NCBI RefSeq assembly: GCF_002953255.1
Contig: NZ_CP026498.1
Coordinates: 8,278,334-8,317,286, forward strand
Direction of reading: 5' to 3'
DNA from: Streptomyces sp. CB01881
GTDB lineage: Bacteria; Actinomycetota; Actinomycetes; Streptomycetales; Streptomycetaceae
Length of the DNA stretch: 38,953 nt
Below, piece after piece: positions 1 to 8,504 of the stretch. Within the stretch, counting starts at the first letter, position 1; every line of letters begins with the position of its first letter. The notes below the pieces were generated by a model. That model saw only the letters and a program-made list of their open reading frames with translations. It was not told where the DNA came from and ran no database searches. The position numbers were made by a program, and so were the translations under genes.

Positions 1-58
1 CCCCCCCGACCCCCCGGCACGTCCCGGCGCACCGGGGCGTGCGCGGTCACCGGCCGGC

Positions 59-78
59 GGTGCCGCGGCCCCGGCACC
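59..78 (-). terminator. Weak hairpin downstream of the FAD oxidoreductase
   Basis: Positions 59-65 pair with 72-78 (7-bp G+C stem, 6-nt loop), just after the stop codon of the minus-strand oxidoreductase. A second pairing, 54-60 with 85-91, is also possible. There is no U-tract. In DNA this GC-rich short stems are common, so this is a weak call. Confidence 0.25.
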
Positions 79-93
79 TCCGGCCCGCCGGGG

Positions 94-1164
94 TCACCGC
101 AGGGACCACACCACGCCGTTGACGATGAGCGCCTTGGTCAGCCGCCCGGGCAGGCCGGTGAGCACGGTGGGCCGCATCGAGTCGTCGCCGTGGATCAGCT
201 GGACCATCCCGTCCCGGCGGCCGAGGCTCAGGCACTGCACCGCGTACCGGAAAGCGAAGGGCTTGTCGGCGCCCCCGGCGAGCAGCCCGCCGAGGTAGCG
301 GCCCATCGGCAGGGCGGTGGCGCAGCTCATCCGCAGGGTGCCGGTGCCGGGGACGGTGACCTCGGCGGCGTCGCCGATCACGTGGACGTCGGGGTGCGAG
401 ACCGAGCGCAGGTGGTCGTCGACCACGGCCTGGCCGGCCGCGTTGACGGTCAGACCGGCCTCGGCGGCCAGCGGGTGCGGCTCCAGGGCGGCGGCCCAGG
501 CGACCAGGTCGGCGGGGATCCGGCCGGCGGTGGTGTCCAGGCCAGCCGGGTCGACGGCGGTGACGGTGCTCTGCTCGTGCACCTCGACGCCGAGCCGGGC
601 CATGACGTCCAGGACGTGGCGGCGGCCGCGGGCCGAGAACCAACCGCCGACCTGGCCTGCGGCGACGATCCGGACCGTCCAGCGGGGGTGGGCCTCGGCG
701 ATCTCGGTGGCCAGTTCGATGCCGGTGGCGCCGCCGCCGACCACGGCGACGGTGCCCGGGCGGTCGGCGGCGCGCAGGCGCGCGCCCAGTTCGGCGGCCC
801 GCTCGGCGGGGTAGGCGTGCTCGGCGGCGCCGGGGACGCCGTGCCAGGCGGTGCGGCTGCCGAGGGCGTAGACCAGGGTGTCGTAGGAGATGGTCTCGCC
901 GGTGTCCAGCAGGACCTTGCGGGCGTCGAGGTCGAGGGCGGTGGCGCGCGCCGGGATGTGCCGCACGCCGCGGCCGCGGACCACCTGGGCGACGGTCGGC
1001 CGTTGCGCGGGGTGGCCGGCGGCGGTCTCGTGCTGGCGGACGCGGTGCAGGAAGCGGGTCTCGGGGGCGACCAGGGTCACCCGGTTGCGCCGCCCGCCGG
1101 CCCGGGCCGCCGCGGCCAGCCCCGCGTAGCCGGCACCCAGTACGACGATCTGCTTCTCGGTCAT
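94..1164 (-). CDS. NAD(P)/FAD-dependent oxidoreductase (type II NADH dehydrogenase-like)
   Basis: A 356-aa flavoprotein of the pyridine nucleotide-disulfide reductase/NDH-2 superfamily, expected to pass electrons from NAD(P)H through FAD to a quinone or other small acceptor. Seen: an N-terminal FAD-binding Rossmann motif GAGYAG (residues 10-15), a second dinucleotide-binding motif GGGATG (143-148), and the C-terminal FAD motif VIGDAAE (around 262-268). The ATG is preceded by GGAGGAGG at good spacing. There is no C-terminal membrane anchor of the kind some NDH-2 enzymes carry. Context: it lies immediately downstream, on the same strand, of an ECF41 sigma factor gene and behind an ECF41-type promoter. 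ECF41 genes are known to be linked to carboxymuconolactone decarboxylase, oxidoreductase or epimerase genes, so this is the probable target gene of that sigma factor. The exact substrate cannot be read from sequence. Confidence 0.85.
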   Translation of the reverse strand: MTEKQIVVLGAGYAGLAAAARAGGRRNRVTLVAPETRFLHRVRQHETAAGHPAQRPTVAQVVRGRGVRHIPARATALDLDARKVLLDTGETISYDTLVYALGSRTAWHGVPGAAEHAYPAERAAELGARLRAADRPGTVAVVGGGATGIELATEIAEAHPRWTVRIVAAGQVGGWFSARGRRHVLDVMARLGVEVHEQSTVTAVDPAGLDTTAGRIPADLVAWAAALEPHPLAAEAGLTVNAAGQAVVDDHLRSVSHPDVHVIGDAAEVTVPGTGTLRMSCATALPMGRYLGGLLAGGADKPFAFRYAVQCLSLGRRDGMVQLIHGDDSMRPTVLTGLPGRLTKALIVNGVVWSLR

Positions 1165-1254
1165 GTCGTCCGCCTCCTCCGAAGCGCCCTCTCGAAGCGC
1201 CCGCCGTGTTCTGCGTTCGCCGCGTGCCTGCGCCCGCCGCGTTTTCGGGAAGGG

Positions 1255-1281
1255 GACGACGTGGCCGCCCGGACCGTGACA
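1255..1281 (-). promoter_or_regulatory. ECF41-type promoter upstream of the oxidoreductase
   Basis: On the minus strand TGTCACG (1281-1275) is followed after exactly 16 nt by CGTC (1258-1255). The motif known for ECF41 sigma factors is TGTCACA in the -35 region and CGTC in the -10 region. The predicted transcript would start near 1248, about 85 nt before the oxidoreductase ATG. It lies in the 151-bp gap between the sigma gene stop and the oxidoreductase start, which is the expected place for a target-gene promoter. Confidence 0.7.
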
Positions 1282-1315
1282 GTGACCTGCGTCACGTTCC
1301 GGATGCGGGGTCGGG

Positions 1316-2299
1316 TCAGCCGGCGGCCGGTGCGATCCGGGTCAGCTTCTCGGGGTTGACCACCACGTACGCCTCGGTGATCCGGCCGTCGGCGACGGTG
1401 AAGGCCAGCACGCCGCCGACCGCGCCGGACTCGTCGAGCCAGAGCAGGCCCGGTTCGCCGTTGACCAGCGCGAGGTCGAGGCGCATGGCGGGGGTGAACC
1501 ACTTGGCGATCAGGCCGCGGACCAGTCGGGAGACCTTGTCGGCGCCGAACACCGGGCGGGCGCCGGCGCTGACGACGCCGCCGCCGTCGGAGTGCCAGAC
1601 GACGTCCGGGTCGAGCACGGAGAGCAGGCCCTCGATGTCGCCGCGGGTGGTCGCGGCGGCGAACGCCTCCACCGCCTGCCGGTGCTCGGAGGGGTCGGCG
1701 GTGGCGCGGCGTCCGCCGTCCTTCACCCGGCGCCGGGCCCGGGAGGCGAGCTGGCGGGTGGCCTCGGGGGAACGGTCGAGCGAGGCGGCGATCTCGTCGA
1801 AGCCGACGGAGAAGACGTCGTGCAGCACGAACGCGGCGCGTTCGGCCGGGGTCAGCTGCTCCAGGACGGTGAGCAGCGCCAGGGAGACCGACTCGCCGAG
1901 CTCGGCCAGCTCGGCGGGGGAGGCGGGGGAGTCCTGGTAGGAGACGGCCGGCTCGGGCAGCCACTCGCCGAAGTAGGCCTCCCGGCGGGCCCGCGCGGAG
2001 CCGAGCTGGTCGTAGCAGAGCCGGGTGACGACGGTGGTGAGGAAAGCCCGCGGGTCGGCGACGGTGGAGTGGTCGACGGACCGCCAGCGCAGCCAGGCCT
2101 CCTGCAGGACGTCCTCGGCGTCGCTGAACGAGCCGAGCAGCCGGTAGGCGACCGAGCCCAGGTAGCGCCGGTTCGCCTCGAAGGCGTCCGGGCCGGGAGC
2201 CGGGCCGGCGTCCGGGTTCGCATCCGGGCCGGCAGTCGGGTTCGCGCCCGGGATCGCGTCCGGGCCGGGCACGGCCGCGGCCGACGGGTCGTCACTCAC
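1316..2299 (-). CDS. sigJ: ECF41-family (SigJ-type) RNA polymerase sigma factor with SnoaL-like C-terminal domain
   Basis: A 327-aa extracytoplasmic-function sigma factor. Sigma2 spans roughly residues 40-105 and sigma4 roughly 140-195, followed by a SnoaL/NTF2-like domain (about 205-320) that in ECF41 proteins replaces a separate anti-sigma factor and tunes activity. Three ECF41 hallmark motifs are visible: WLPEP between sigma2 and sigma4 (113-117), DGGG plus VV in the SnoaL domain (238-243), and NPEKL near the C-terminus (315-319). I chose the GTG at 2299; the longer reading frame begins with a TTG at 2329 and neither has a strong Shine-Dalgarno sequence. Residues 7-38 are an unusual Pro/Gly/Ala/Asp/Asn repeat with no counterpart in the sigma fold. 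The oxidoreductase downstream is the likely target. Family assignment is strong; the inducing signal is unknown. Confidence 0.9.
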   Translation of the reverse strand: MSDDPSAAAVPGPDAIPGANPTAGPDANPDAGPAPGPDAFEANRRYLGSVAYRLLGSFSDAEDVLQEAWLRWRSVDHSTVADPRAFLTTVVTRLCYDQLGSARARREAYFGEWLPEPAVSYQDSPASPAELAELGESVSLALLTVLEQLTPAERAAFVLHDVFSVGFDEIAASLDRSPEATRQLASRARRRVKDGGRRATADPSEHRQAVEAFAAATTRGDIEGLLSVLDPDVVWHSDGGGVVSAGARPVFGADKVSRLVRGLIAKWFTPAMRLDLALVNGEPGLLWLDESGAVGGVLAFTVADGRITEAYVVVNPEKLTRIAPAAG

Positions 2300-2335
2300 G
2301 GGCCCCACGGTAGCGCCCGCCACCCGCAAGACGAA

Positions 2336-2379
2336 GAGCCGGAGGGGGACGTCGTGATGCCGACGTCCCCCTCCGGCTC
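2336..2379 (-). terminator. Strong hairpin terminating the ABC exporter operon
   Basis: A perfect 19-bp inverted repeat, 2336-2354 with 2361-2379, and a 6-nt loop. It lies between the stop of the minus-strand ABC gene at 2414 and the sigma gene start at 2299. There is no U-tract, as is usual in streptomycetes. It probably separates the exporter operon from the sigma factor gene. Confidence 0.75.
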
Positions 2380-2394
2380 GTCCCCCTCCGGCTC
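2365..2394. repeat. Tandem duplication of a 15-nt unit
   Basis: GTCCCCCTCCGGCTC occurs twice head to tail (2365-2379 and 2380-2394). The first copy forms the right arm of the terminator hairpin, so the second copy can pair equally well with the left arm as an alternative stem with a longer loop. Confidence 0.85.
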
Positions 2395-2413
2395 GTCCGC
2401 CGGGCGTGACCGG

Positions 2414-4504
2414 TCAGTCGACCTCGGCCACCGCCTCGGCGAACTGCGCCTTGTACAGCCGCGCGTACGCGCCGTCGGCGGCGATCAGCTCGTCGTGCGT
2501 GCCCTGCTCGACGATCGAGCCGTTCTCCATCACCAGGATCACGTCGGCGTCCCGGATGGTCGAGAGCCGGTGGGCGATCACGAAGCTGGTGCGCCCGGTG
2601 CGCAGCCGGGCCATGGCGCGCTGGATCAGCACCTCGGTACGGGTGTCGACCGAGCTGGTGGCCTCGTCCAGGACGAGGATCGACGGCTGGGCGAGGAATG
2701 CCCGGGCGATGGTGATGAGCTGCTTCTCGCCGGCGCTGACGCCGGTGCCCTCGTCGTCGATCTTGGTGTCGTAGCCGTCCGGCAGGGTGCGGACGAAGCG
2801 GTCGACGTGCGCGGCCTTGGCCGCCTCGACGACCTGCTCGCGGGTGGCGCCGTCGGCACCGTAGGCGATGTTCTCGGCGATGGTGCCGCCGAACAGCCAG
2901 GTGTCCTGGAGCACCATGCCGATGCCGGAGCGCAGGTCCTCGCGGGACATCGCGGCGATGTCGACCCCGTCGAGGGTGATCCGGCCGCCGCTGACCTCGT
3001 AGAACCGCATCAGCAGGTTGACCATGGTGGTCTTGCCGGCGCCGGTGGGGCCGACGATGGCGACGGTCTGCCCGGGCTCGACCTTGAGCGAGAGGTCCTC
3101 GATGAGGGGCTTGTCGGGGTCATAGCGGAAGGAGACGTCCTGGAAGGCGACCCGGCCGCGGACGGCGTCGGGGCGTTCCGGCATGGCCGGCTCGGGAGTC
3201 TGCTCGGGCGCGTCCAGCAGTTCGAAGACGCGTTCGGCGGAGGCGACGCCGGACTGCAGCAGGTTGGCCATGCTGGCGACCTGGGTGAGCGGCTGGCTGA
3301 ACTGCCGCGAGTACTGGATGAAGGCCTGGACGTCGCCGATCGACAGCGCGCCGCTGGCCACCCGGAGCCCGCCGACCACGGCGACCAGCACGTACTGCAG
3401 GTTGCCGATGAGCATCATCGCGGGCTGGATGATCCCGGAGATGAACTGGGCCCGGAAGCTGGACTCGAAGAGCGACTCGTTGTGCTCGCGGAAGGTCTCC
3501 GCGGACTCCTTCTGCCGGCCGAAGACCTTGACCAGGGCGTGCCCGGTGTACATCTCCTCGATGTGGGCGTTGAGCTGTCCGGTGGACTTCCACTGCTGGA
3601 CGAACTGCGGCTGTGCCCGCTTGCCGACCTTGGTCGCCACGACCACCGAGAGCGGCACCGAGACCAGCGCGATCAGGGCGAGCAGCGGCGAGATCCAGAA
3701 CATCATGGCCAGCACGCCGACGACGGTGAGCAGCGAGTTCACCACCTGGCCCATGGTCTGCTGCATGGACTGGCTGATGTTGTCGATGTCGTTGGTGACC
3801 CGGCTCAGCACCTCGCCGCGGGGCTGCTTGTCGAAGTAGGTGAGCGGCAGCCGGGCGAGCTTGGCCTCGACGTCCTGGCGCAGCCGGTAGCCGGCCCGCT
3901 GGATGGCGGTGGTGGCCAGCCGGCCCTGGACGATGCCGAAGAGGGCGGAGGCGACGTAGATCGCCAGCACCCAGAGCAGCACGGTGCCGATCGCCCCGAA
4001 GTCCATGCCCTGGCCGGGGGTGAAGTCGATCGAGGAGAGCAGGTCGGCGACGCTGCCGTCGCCGCCGGCGCGCAGGCCCTCGACGACCTGCTCCTTGGAG
4101 GCGCCGGCCGGGAACTTGGCGCCGACGACGCCGGCGAAGATCAGGTCGGTGGCGTTGCCGAGGATCTTGGGGCCGGTCACGGCGCAGCCGATGCTGAGCA
4201 CGCCGAGAGCGAGGACGCCGGCGAGCAGGGTGCGTTCCGGGCGCAGCAGTTTGAGGACGCGCTTGCCGGAGCCCTTGAAGTCCATCGACTTCTCGGCGCC
4301 CTGGCCGCCCATGAACCGGCCGGGGCCGGCCGGGCCGCGGCGGGCGGCGGCGGACTGCGAGTCGCTGCGCGGTTCGGCGGGGGCCGCGCCGCCGGGGCCC
4401 GCCCTGCCGGTCCCGGCGTCCTGCGCCGGGCCCTTCGTCAGCGGCGTCAGCCCCGCCGGGGCGCCGTCCGGGGTCTTCTCCGGGGTCATCTCCGGGGTGG
4501 TCAC
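2414..4504 (-). CDS. ABC exporter half-transporter, canonical ATP-site subunit
   Basis: A 696-aa fused membrane-plus-ATPase half-transporter. It has a low-complexity cytoplasmic N-terminus (about 70 residues, Pro/Gly/Ala rich), a six-helix ABC exporter domain (about 85-430) and a C-terminal nucleotide-binding domain. Seen in the latter: Walker A GPTGAGKTT (Lys491), signature VSAGEKQ, Walker B LVLDEATSS with catalytic Glu614, and H-loop His645. The signature is non-canonical (VSAGE instead of LSGGQ), while Walker B and the H-loop are intact. The GTG start overlaps the upstream ABC gene's TGA as GTGA, with AGGAGG just upstream, so the two are translationally coupled. Together they look like a heterodimeric multidrug or lipid exporter of the LmrCD/TM287-288 type. 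The substrate cannot be assigned. Confidence 0.9.
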   Translation of the reverse strand: MTTPEMTPEKTPDGAPAGLTPLTKGPAQDAGTGRAGPGGAAPAEPRSDSQSAAARRGPAGPGRFMGGQGAEKSMDFKGSGKRVLKLLRPERTLLAGVLALGVLSIGCAVTGPKILGNATDLIFAGVVGAKFPAGASKEQVVEGLRAGGDGSVADLLSSIDFTPGQGMDFGAIGTVLLWVLAIYVASALFGIVQGRLATTAIQRAGYRLRQDVEAKLARLPLTYFDKQPRGEVLSRVTNDIDNISQSMQQTMGQVVNSLLTVVGVLAMMFWISPLLALIALVSVPLSVVVATKVGKRAQPQFVQQWKSTGQLNAHIEEMYTGHALVKVFGRQKESAETFREHNESLFESSFRAQFISGIIQPAMMLIGNLQYVLVAVVGGLRVASGALSIGDVQAFIQYSRQFSQPLTQVASMANLLQSGVASAERVFELLDAPEQTPEPAMPERPDAVRGRVAFQDVSFRYDPDKPLIEDLSLKVEPGQTVAIVGPTGAGKTTMVNLLMRFYEVSGGRITLDGVDIAAMSREDLRSGIGMVLQDTWLFGGTIAENIAYGADGATREQVVEAAKAAHVDRFVRTLPDGYDTKIDDEGTGVSAGEKQLITIARAFLAQPSILVLDEATSSVDTRTEVLIQRAMARLRTGRTSFVIAHRLSTIRDADVILVMENGSIVEQGTHDELIAADGAYARLYKAQFAEAVAEVD

Positions 4505-6240
4505 GCCGCCTCCTGCTCGGTGAGCTGGGAGAGCACGATCTCCCGGTACGTCGGGTTGCCGGCCATCAGCTCGCCGTGGGTGCCGCTGCCGACCACGGCG
4601 CCCTCGTCGAGGACGATGATCCGGTCGGCGTCGCGGATGGTGGAGACGCGCTGGGCGACGATCAGCACGGTGGCGTCGGAGGTCTCGCGGGCGAGCGCCT
4701 TGCGCAGCCGGGCGTCGGTGGCGTAGTCGAGCGCGGAGAAGGAGTCGTCGAACAGGTAGACGCCGGGCTTGCGGACCAGTGCGCGGGCGATCGCGAGGCG
4801 CTGGCGCTGGCCGCCGGAGACGTTGCTGCCGCCCTGGGCGATGGGCGCGTCCAGGCCCTCGGGGAAGCGTTCGACGAACTCCCTGGCCTGGGCGACGTCG
4901 AGGGCGTGCCAGAGCTCCTCGTCGGTGGCGTCGGGCCGGCCGTAGCGCAGGTTGCTGGCGACGGTGCCGGTGAACAGGTAGGGCTTCTGCGGGACGAGGC
5001 CGACGGTCTCGGCGATGGCCTCGGGGGCGAGGTCGCGCACGTTGACGCCGTCGAGCAGGACCTGTCCGGAGGTGGCGTCGAAGAGCCGGGGGACGAGGCC
5101 GAGCAGGGTGGACTTGCCGCTGCCGGTGGAGCCGATGACGGCGGTGGTCTGGCCGGGGCGGGCGGTGATGTCGATGCCGCGCAGCACCGAGGCTTCGGCG
5201 CCGGGGTAGCGGAACTCGACGTCGCGCAGCTCCAGGTTGCCGCGGGCGAGCACCTCGGTGACCGGCGCGGACGGCGGGACGACGCTGGAGCGGGTGTCCA
5301 GGACCTCCTGGATGCGTTCGGCGCAGACCTCGGCGCGGGGCACCATCATGAACATGAAGGTGGCCATCATGACGCTCATGAGGATCTGCATCAGGTAGGA
5401 GAGGAAGGCGGTCAGCGCGCCGATCTCCATGCCGCCGCTGTCGATCCGGTGCGCGCCGAACCAGAGCACGGCGACGCTGGAGACGTTCACCACCAGCATC
5501 ACGGTCGGGAACATGAGGGACATCAGCCGGCCGACCTGGAGCGAGACGCCGGTGAGGTCGCCGTTGGCGCCGTCGAACCGGTTCTGCTCGTGGTCGTCCT
5601 TGACGAAGGCGCGGATGACCCGGATGCCGGTGATCTGCTCGCGCAGGATCCGGTTCACGGTGTCGATCTTCGTCTGCATGCTGCGGAACTTCGGGCGCAG
5701 TGCGCGGACCAGCAGGGCGACCACGATGCCGAGGACCGGGACGACGGCGAGCAGCAGGGCGGAGAGCGGGACGTCCTGGTTGAGCGCCATGATGATGCCG
5801 CCGACGCACATGATCGGCGCGGCGACCATCAGCGTGAAGGACATCAGGACCAGCATCTGGACCTGCTGGACGTCGTTGGTGGTGCGGGTGATCAGGGAGG
5901 GGGCGCCGAACTGGCCGAGTTCGCGGGCGGAGAAGCTCTGCACCCGGTCGAAGACGGCGGCCCGGACGTCCCGGCCGACGGCCATCGCGGTGCGCGCGCC
6001 GTAGTAGACCGCGCCGATCGAGCAGAGCGCCTGGAGCAGGGTGACGGCGATCATCACGCCGCCGAGGCGCAGGATGGTGCCGGTGTCGCCCTTCACGACC
6101 CCGTCGTCGATGATGTCGGCGTTGAGCGTGGGCAGGTAGAGCAGGGCGAGCGTAGAGACCAGCTGGAGCAGCACCAGCAGGATGATCGGTCGGGAGTAGG
6201 GGCGCAGGTACGCCCTGAGCAGTCTGATCAGCACTGGCAC
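4501..6240 (-). CDS. ABC exporter half-transporter, degenerate ATP-site subunit
   Basis: A 579-aa half-transporter: six-helix exporter domain (about 1-315) and nucleotide-binding domain (about 335-579). Walker A GSTGSGKST (Lys376) and signature VSGGQ are canonical. The Walker B catalytic glutamate is replaced by Asp (FDDSF, Asp499) and the H-loop histidine by Gln (AQRVST, Gln530). These are the hallmark substitutions of the degenerate site in heterodimeric ABC exporters. Its partner at 2414-4504 has the reciprocal pattern, so the pair should form one consensus and one degenerate ATP site. I chose GTG 6240 because the transmembrane domain begins directly after it. The frame stays open up to 6480, but that N-terminal extension is Pro/Gly/Arg rich and looks non-coding. 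No strong Shine-Dalgarno sequence is visible. Substrate unknown. Confidence 0.9.
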   Translation of the reverse strand: MPVLIRLLRAYLRPYSRPIILLVLLQLVSTLALLYLPTLNADIIDDGVVKGDTGTILRLGGVMIAVTLLQALCSIGAVYYGARTAMAVGRDVRAAVFDRVQSFSARELGQFGAPSLITRTTNDVQQVQMLVLMSFTLMVAAPIMCVGGIIMALNQDVPLSALLLAVVPVLGIVVALLVRALRPKFRSMQTKIDTVNRILREQITGIRVIRAFVKDDHEQNRFDGANGDLTGVSLQVGRLMSLMFPTVMLVVNVSSVAVLWFGAHRIDSGGMEIGALTAFLSYLMQILMSVMMATFMFMMVPRAEVCAERIQEVLDTRSSVVPPSAPVTEVLARGNLELRDVEFRYPGAEASVLRGIDITARPGQTTAVIGSTGSGKSTLLGLVPRLFDATSGQVLLDGVNVRDLAPEAIAETVGLVPQKPYLFTGTVASNLRYGRPDATDEELWHALDVAQAREFVERFPEGLDAPIAQGGSNVSGGQRQRLAIARALVRKPGVYLFDDSFSALDYATDARLRKALARETSDATVLIVAQRVSTIRDADRIIVLDEGAVVGSGTHGELMAGNPTYREIVLSQLTEQEAA

Positions 6241-6572
6241 ACTCTTGTCGTCGGCAGGGGGATTCGCATCCCAATTCTCGTGCTTTGGTGGACTCGCACA
6301 GGCTATTCCCGGTAGTCCGCCCGGATGTTTGTCCAGTCCTTTGCCCGAACGTGCGGCGGGCCGGGCCCTCGGGGGTGCCGGCGGGCTGCACGGGCCGTCC
6401 GGCGGGGTGCCAGCCCGGGCCGCCCCCTTACGGAATGACCGGTTTCCCCCTAGGCTGCTGATTGCCCCCTTGTTACTCACCGGTACCGCTCCGGTTTCCC
6501 GGGGGCCCGGCGACCGCCCCCACGGGAGCCGCGACAGTCCCTCAGACGGCCACCCGCCCCCGGAGGTCCTCG
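6241..6572. other. Divergent intergenic region between the ABC operon and the acyl-CoA synthetase
   Basis: These 332 bases separate two diverging genes and must hold both promoters. The part next to the ABC gene (about 6241-6350) is less GC-rich than its surroundings, as expected of a promoter region, but I cannot choose a convincing -35/-10 pair on the minus strand. A weak plus-strand promoter is listed separately. I see no RNA gene or small gene. Both strands have open frames only because of the base composition. Confidence 0.5.
6428..6456 (+). promoter_or_regulatory. Possible promoter for the acyl-CoA synthetase gene
   Basis: TTACGG (6428-6433), 17 nt, then TAGGCT (6451-6456) resembles a housekeeping promoter with a good -10 and a poor -35. 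It would give a leader of about 110 nt ahead of the TTG start. Confidence 0.3.
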
Positions 6573-8495
6573 TTGAGTTCCGCGCAGTCCCTGATCGACT
6601 CCGGCCGTGACGACATCGTCGCCGGGCGTCCCGCCTCCGTCGCCCACCTGTTCCTGGAGCGGGTCGCCGCCACCCCGGCCGGTGAGGCCTACCGCTACCC
6701 CGCCCCCGTGGACGAGCAGGCCGCGGACAGCGCCCCCGGGGCCGAGCAGTGGCGCTCGCTGACCTGGGCGCAGACCGCCGCCCGGGTCAAGGCGGTGGCC
6801 GCCGGCCTGATGTCGCTCGGCATCCAGCCCGAGGACCGGGTCGCGCTGGCCTCCTCCACCCGCCTGGAGTGGGTCGTCGCCGACCTCGGCAACATGTGCG
6901 CGGGCGCGGCCACGACCACCGTCTACCCGAGCACCAACGCCGACGAGACGGCCTTCATCCTCTCCAACTCCGGCTCCCGGGCCCTGTTCGCGGAGAACGC
7001 CGGCCAGCTGGCCAAGGTCGTGGAGCAGGCCGGGAAGCTGCCCGAGCTGCGGACCGTCATCCTCTTCGACGTGCCCGCCACCGCCCCGGAGTCCGGCGGG
7101 TTCAACGTGCTCGGCCTCGCCGAGCTGGAGCAGCTCGGCGCCGAGTACCTGGAGCAGCACCCGGACGCCGTGGAGAAGGCCGTCGCCGCGCTCGACAAGG
7201 AGCAGCTGGCGACCCTGATCTACACCTCCGGCACCACCGGCCGTCCCAAGGGCGTGCGCCTGGTGCACGACTGCTGGGCGTACGAGGGGCGTGCCCAGGA
7301 GGCGAGCGGGCTGCTGGCCGCCGACGACGTCCAGTACATGTGGCTGCCGCTGTCGCACGTGTTCGGCAAGACGCTGATCTCCGGCCAGATCGCCACCGGC
7401 CACGTGATGGCCCTGGACGGCCGGGTCGACCGGATCATCCACAACCTGCCGGTGATCCGGCCCACCGTCATGGCCTCGGCGCCGCGCATCTTCGAGAAGG
7501 TCTACAACGGCATCGCCGGCAAGGCCCGGGCCGAGGGCGGCGCCAAGTACAAGATCTTCCTCTGGGCCGCCAAGGTCGCCCGCGACCACGCCCGGACGGC
7601 CCAGGCCAACCGGATCGCCACCGGCCGCGACAGCGTGCCGTTCGCCCTCGGCCTCCAGCACGCGCTGGCCGACAAGCTGGTGTACTCCAAGATCCGCGCG
7701 GCGTTCGGCGGGCGGATGCGCGGTGCCGTCTCCGGCAGCGCGGCCCTGGCCCCCGAGATCGGCTACTTCTTCATCGGCGCGGGCGTCCCGATCCTGGAGG
7801 GCTACGGCCTCAGCGAGACCAGTGCCGGCTCGACGGTCAACCGTGCCGAGGACGTCCGGATCGGCACCGTCGGGCGTCCGCTGCCCGGGACCGAGGTCCG
7901 GATCGCCGAGGACGGGGAGATTCTGCTCCGCGGCCCCGGCATCATGCGCGGCTACCACGACCTGCCGGAGAAGACCGCCGAGGTGCTGGAGGCGGACGGC
8001 TGGTTCCACACCGAGGACATCGGCGAGCTCTCCCCGGACGGCTTCCTGCGGATCACCGACCGCAAGAAGGATATGTTCAAGACCTCCGGCGGCAAGTACG
8101 TCGCGCCCAGCGAGGTCGAGGGCAAGTTCAAGGCGGTCTGCCCGTTCGTCAGCAACGTCCTGGTGATCGGCAACGGCCGCAACTACTGCACCGCGCTGAT
8201 CGGCCTGGACGAGCCGGTGATCATGCCCTGGGCCGCCGAGCACGGCCTGGCCGGCAAGTCCTACGCCGAGGTGGTCGCCGACCCGCAGGTGCACAAGCTG
8301 ATCGAGGGCTTCGTGCAGCGGCTCAACGCCGACCTCCAGCGCTGGCAGACGATCAAGAAGTTCCACCTGCTGCCGCGCGACCTCGACGTCGAGCACGGCG
8401 AGCTCACCCCCAGCCTGAAGATCAAGCGCCCGGTCGTCGAGAAGACGTACGCGGACGCCGTCGCCGGGATGTACGCGGGCGCCAACGAGGCCTGA
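6573..8495 (+). CDS. fadD: AMP-dependent long-chain fatty acid-CoA ligase
   Basis: A 640-aa adenylate-forming enzyme that activates fatty acids to acyl-CoA through an acyl-AMP intermediate. Seen: the phosphate-binding A3 motif TSGTTGRPKG (around residue 216), the YGLSETS motif (around 410), the adenine/ribose motif reading TEDIGE ahead of ITDRKKD (around 485-500), and the GGKYVAP segment leading into the C-terminal lid. The length (about 600-640 aa) and motif set match the FadD15/long-chain synthetase group. The start is TTG 6573: GGAGG lies at 6562-6566 with a 6-nt spacer, and conserved sequence begins just after. It stands alone between a divergent ABC operon and hemW, and a strong hairpin follows it. 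Chain-length preference is not readable. Confidence 0.9.
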   Translation: MSSAQSLIDSGRDDIVAGRPASVAHLFLERVAATPAGEAYRYPAPVDEQAADSAPGAEQWRSLTWAQTAARVKAVAAGLMSLGIQPEDRVALASSTRLEWVVADLGNMCAGAATTTVYPSTNADETAFILSNSGSRALFAENAGQLAKVVEQAGKLPELRTVILFDVPATAPESGGFNVLGLAELEQLGAEYLEQHPDAVEKAVAALDKEQLATLIYTSGTTGRPKGVRLVHDCWAYEGRAQEASGLLAADDVQYMWLPLSHVFGKTLISGQIATGHVMALDGRVDRIIHNLPVIRPTVMASAPRIFEKVYNGIAGKARAEGGAKYKIFLWAAKVARDHARTAQANRIATGRDSVPFALGLQHALADKLVYSKIRAAFGGRMRGAVSGSAALAPEIGYFFIGAGVPILEGYGLSETSAGSTVNRAEDVRIGTVGRPLPGTEVRIAEDGEILLRGPGIMRGYHDLPEKTAEVLEADGWFHTEDIGELSPDGFLRITDRKKDMFKTSGGKYVAPSEVEGKFKAVCPFVSNVLVIGNGRNYCTALIGLDEPVIMPWAAEHGLAGKSYAEVVADPQVHKLIEGFVQRLNADLQRWQTIKKFHLLPRDLDVEHGELTPSLKIKRPVVEKTYADAVAGMYAGANEA

Positions 8496-8504
8496 TCCGC
8501 CGCC

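Noticed and set aside
1592..4726. Very long plus-strand open frame antisense to the sigma factor and ABC genes
   Set aside because: It is rich in Gly, Asp, Val and His and has no domain; it is the mirror of high-GC third positions in the true minus-strand genes. The same applies to the other long frames opposite fadD, leuA, phoH and corC.
2414..6391. One 1325-residue minus-strand frame that seems to fuse both ABC genes
   Set aside because: Its first half is the ABC gene 4501-6240 read in the wrong frame (Arg/Pro rich). The real second transporter starts at GTG 4504 by GTGA overlap.
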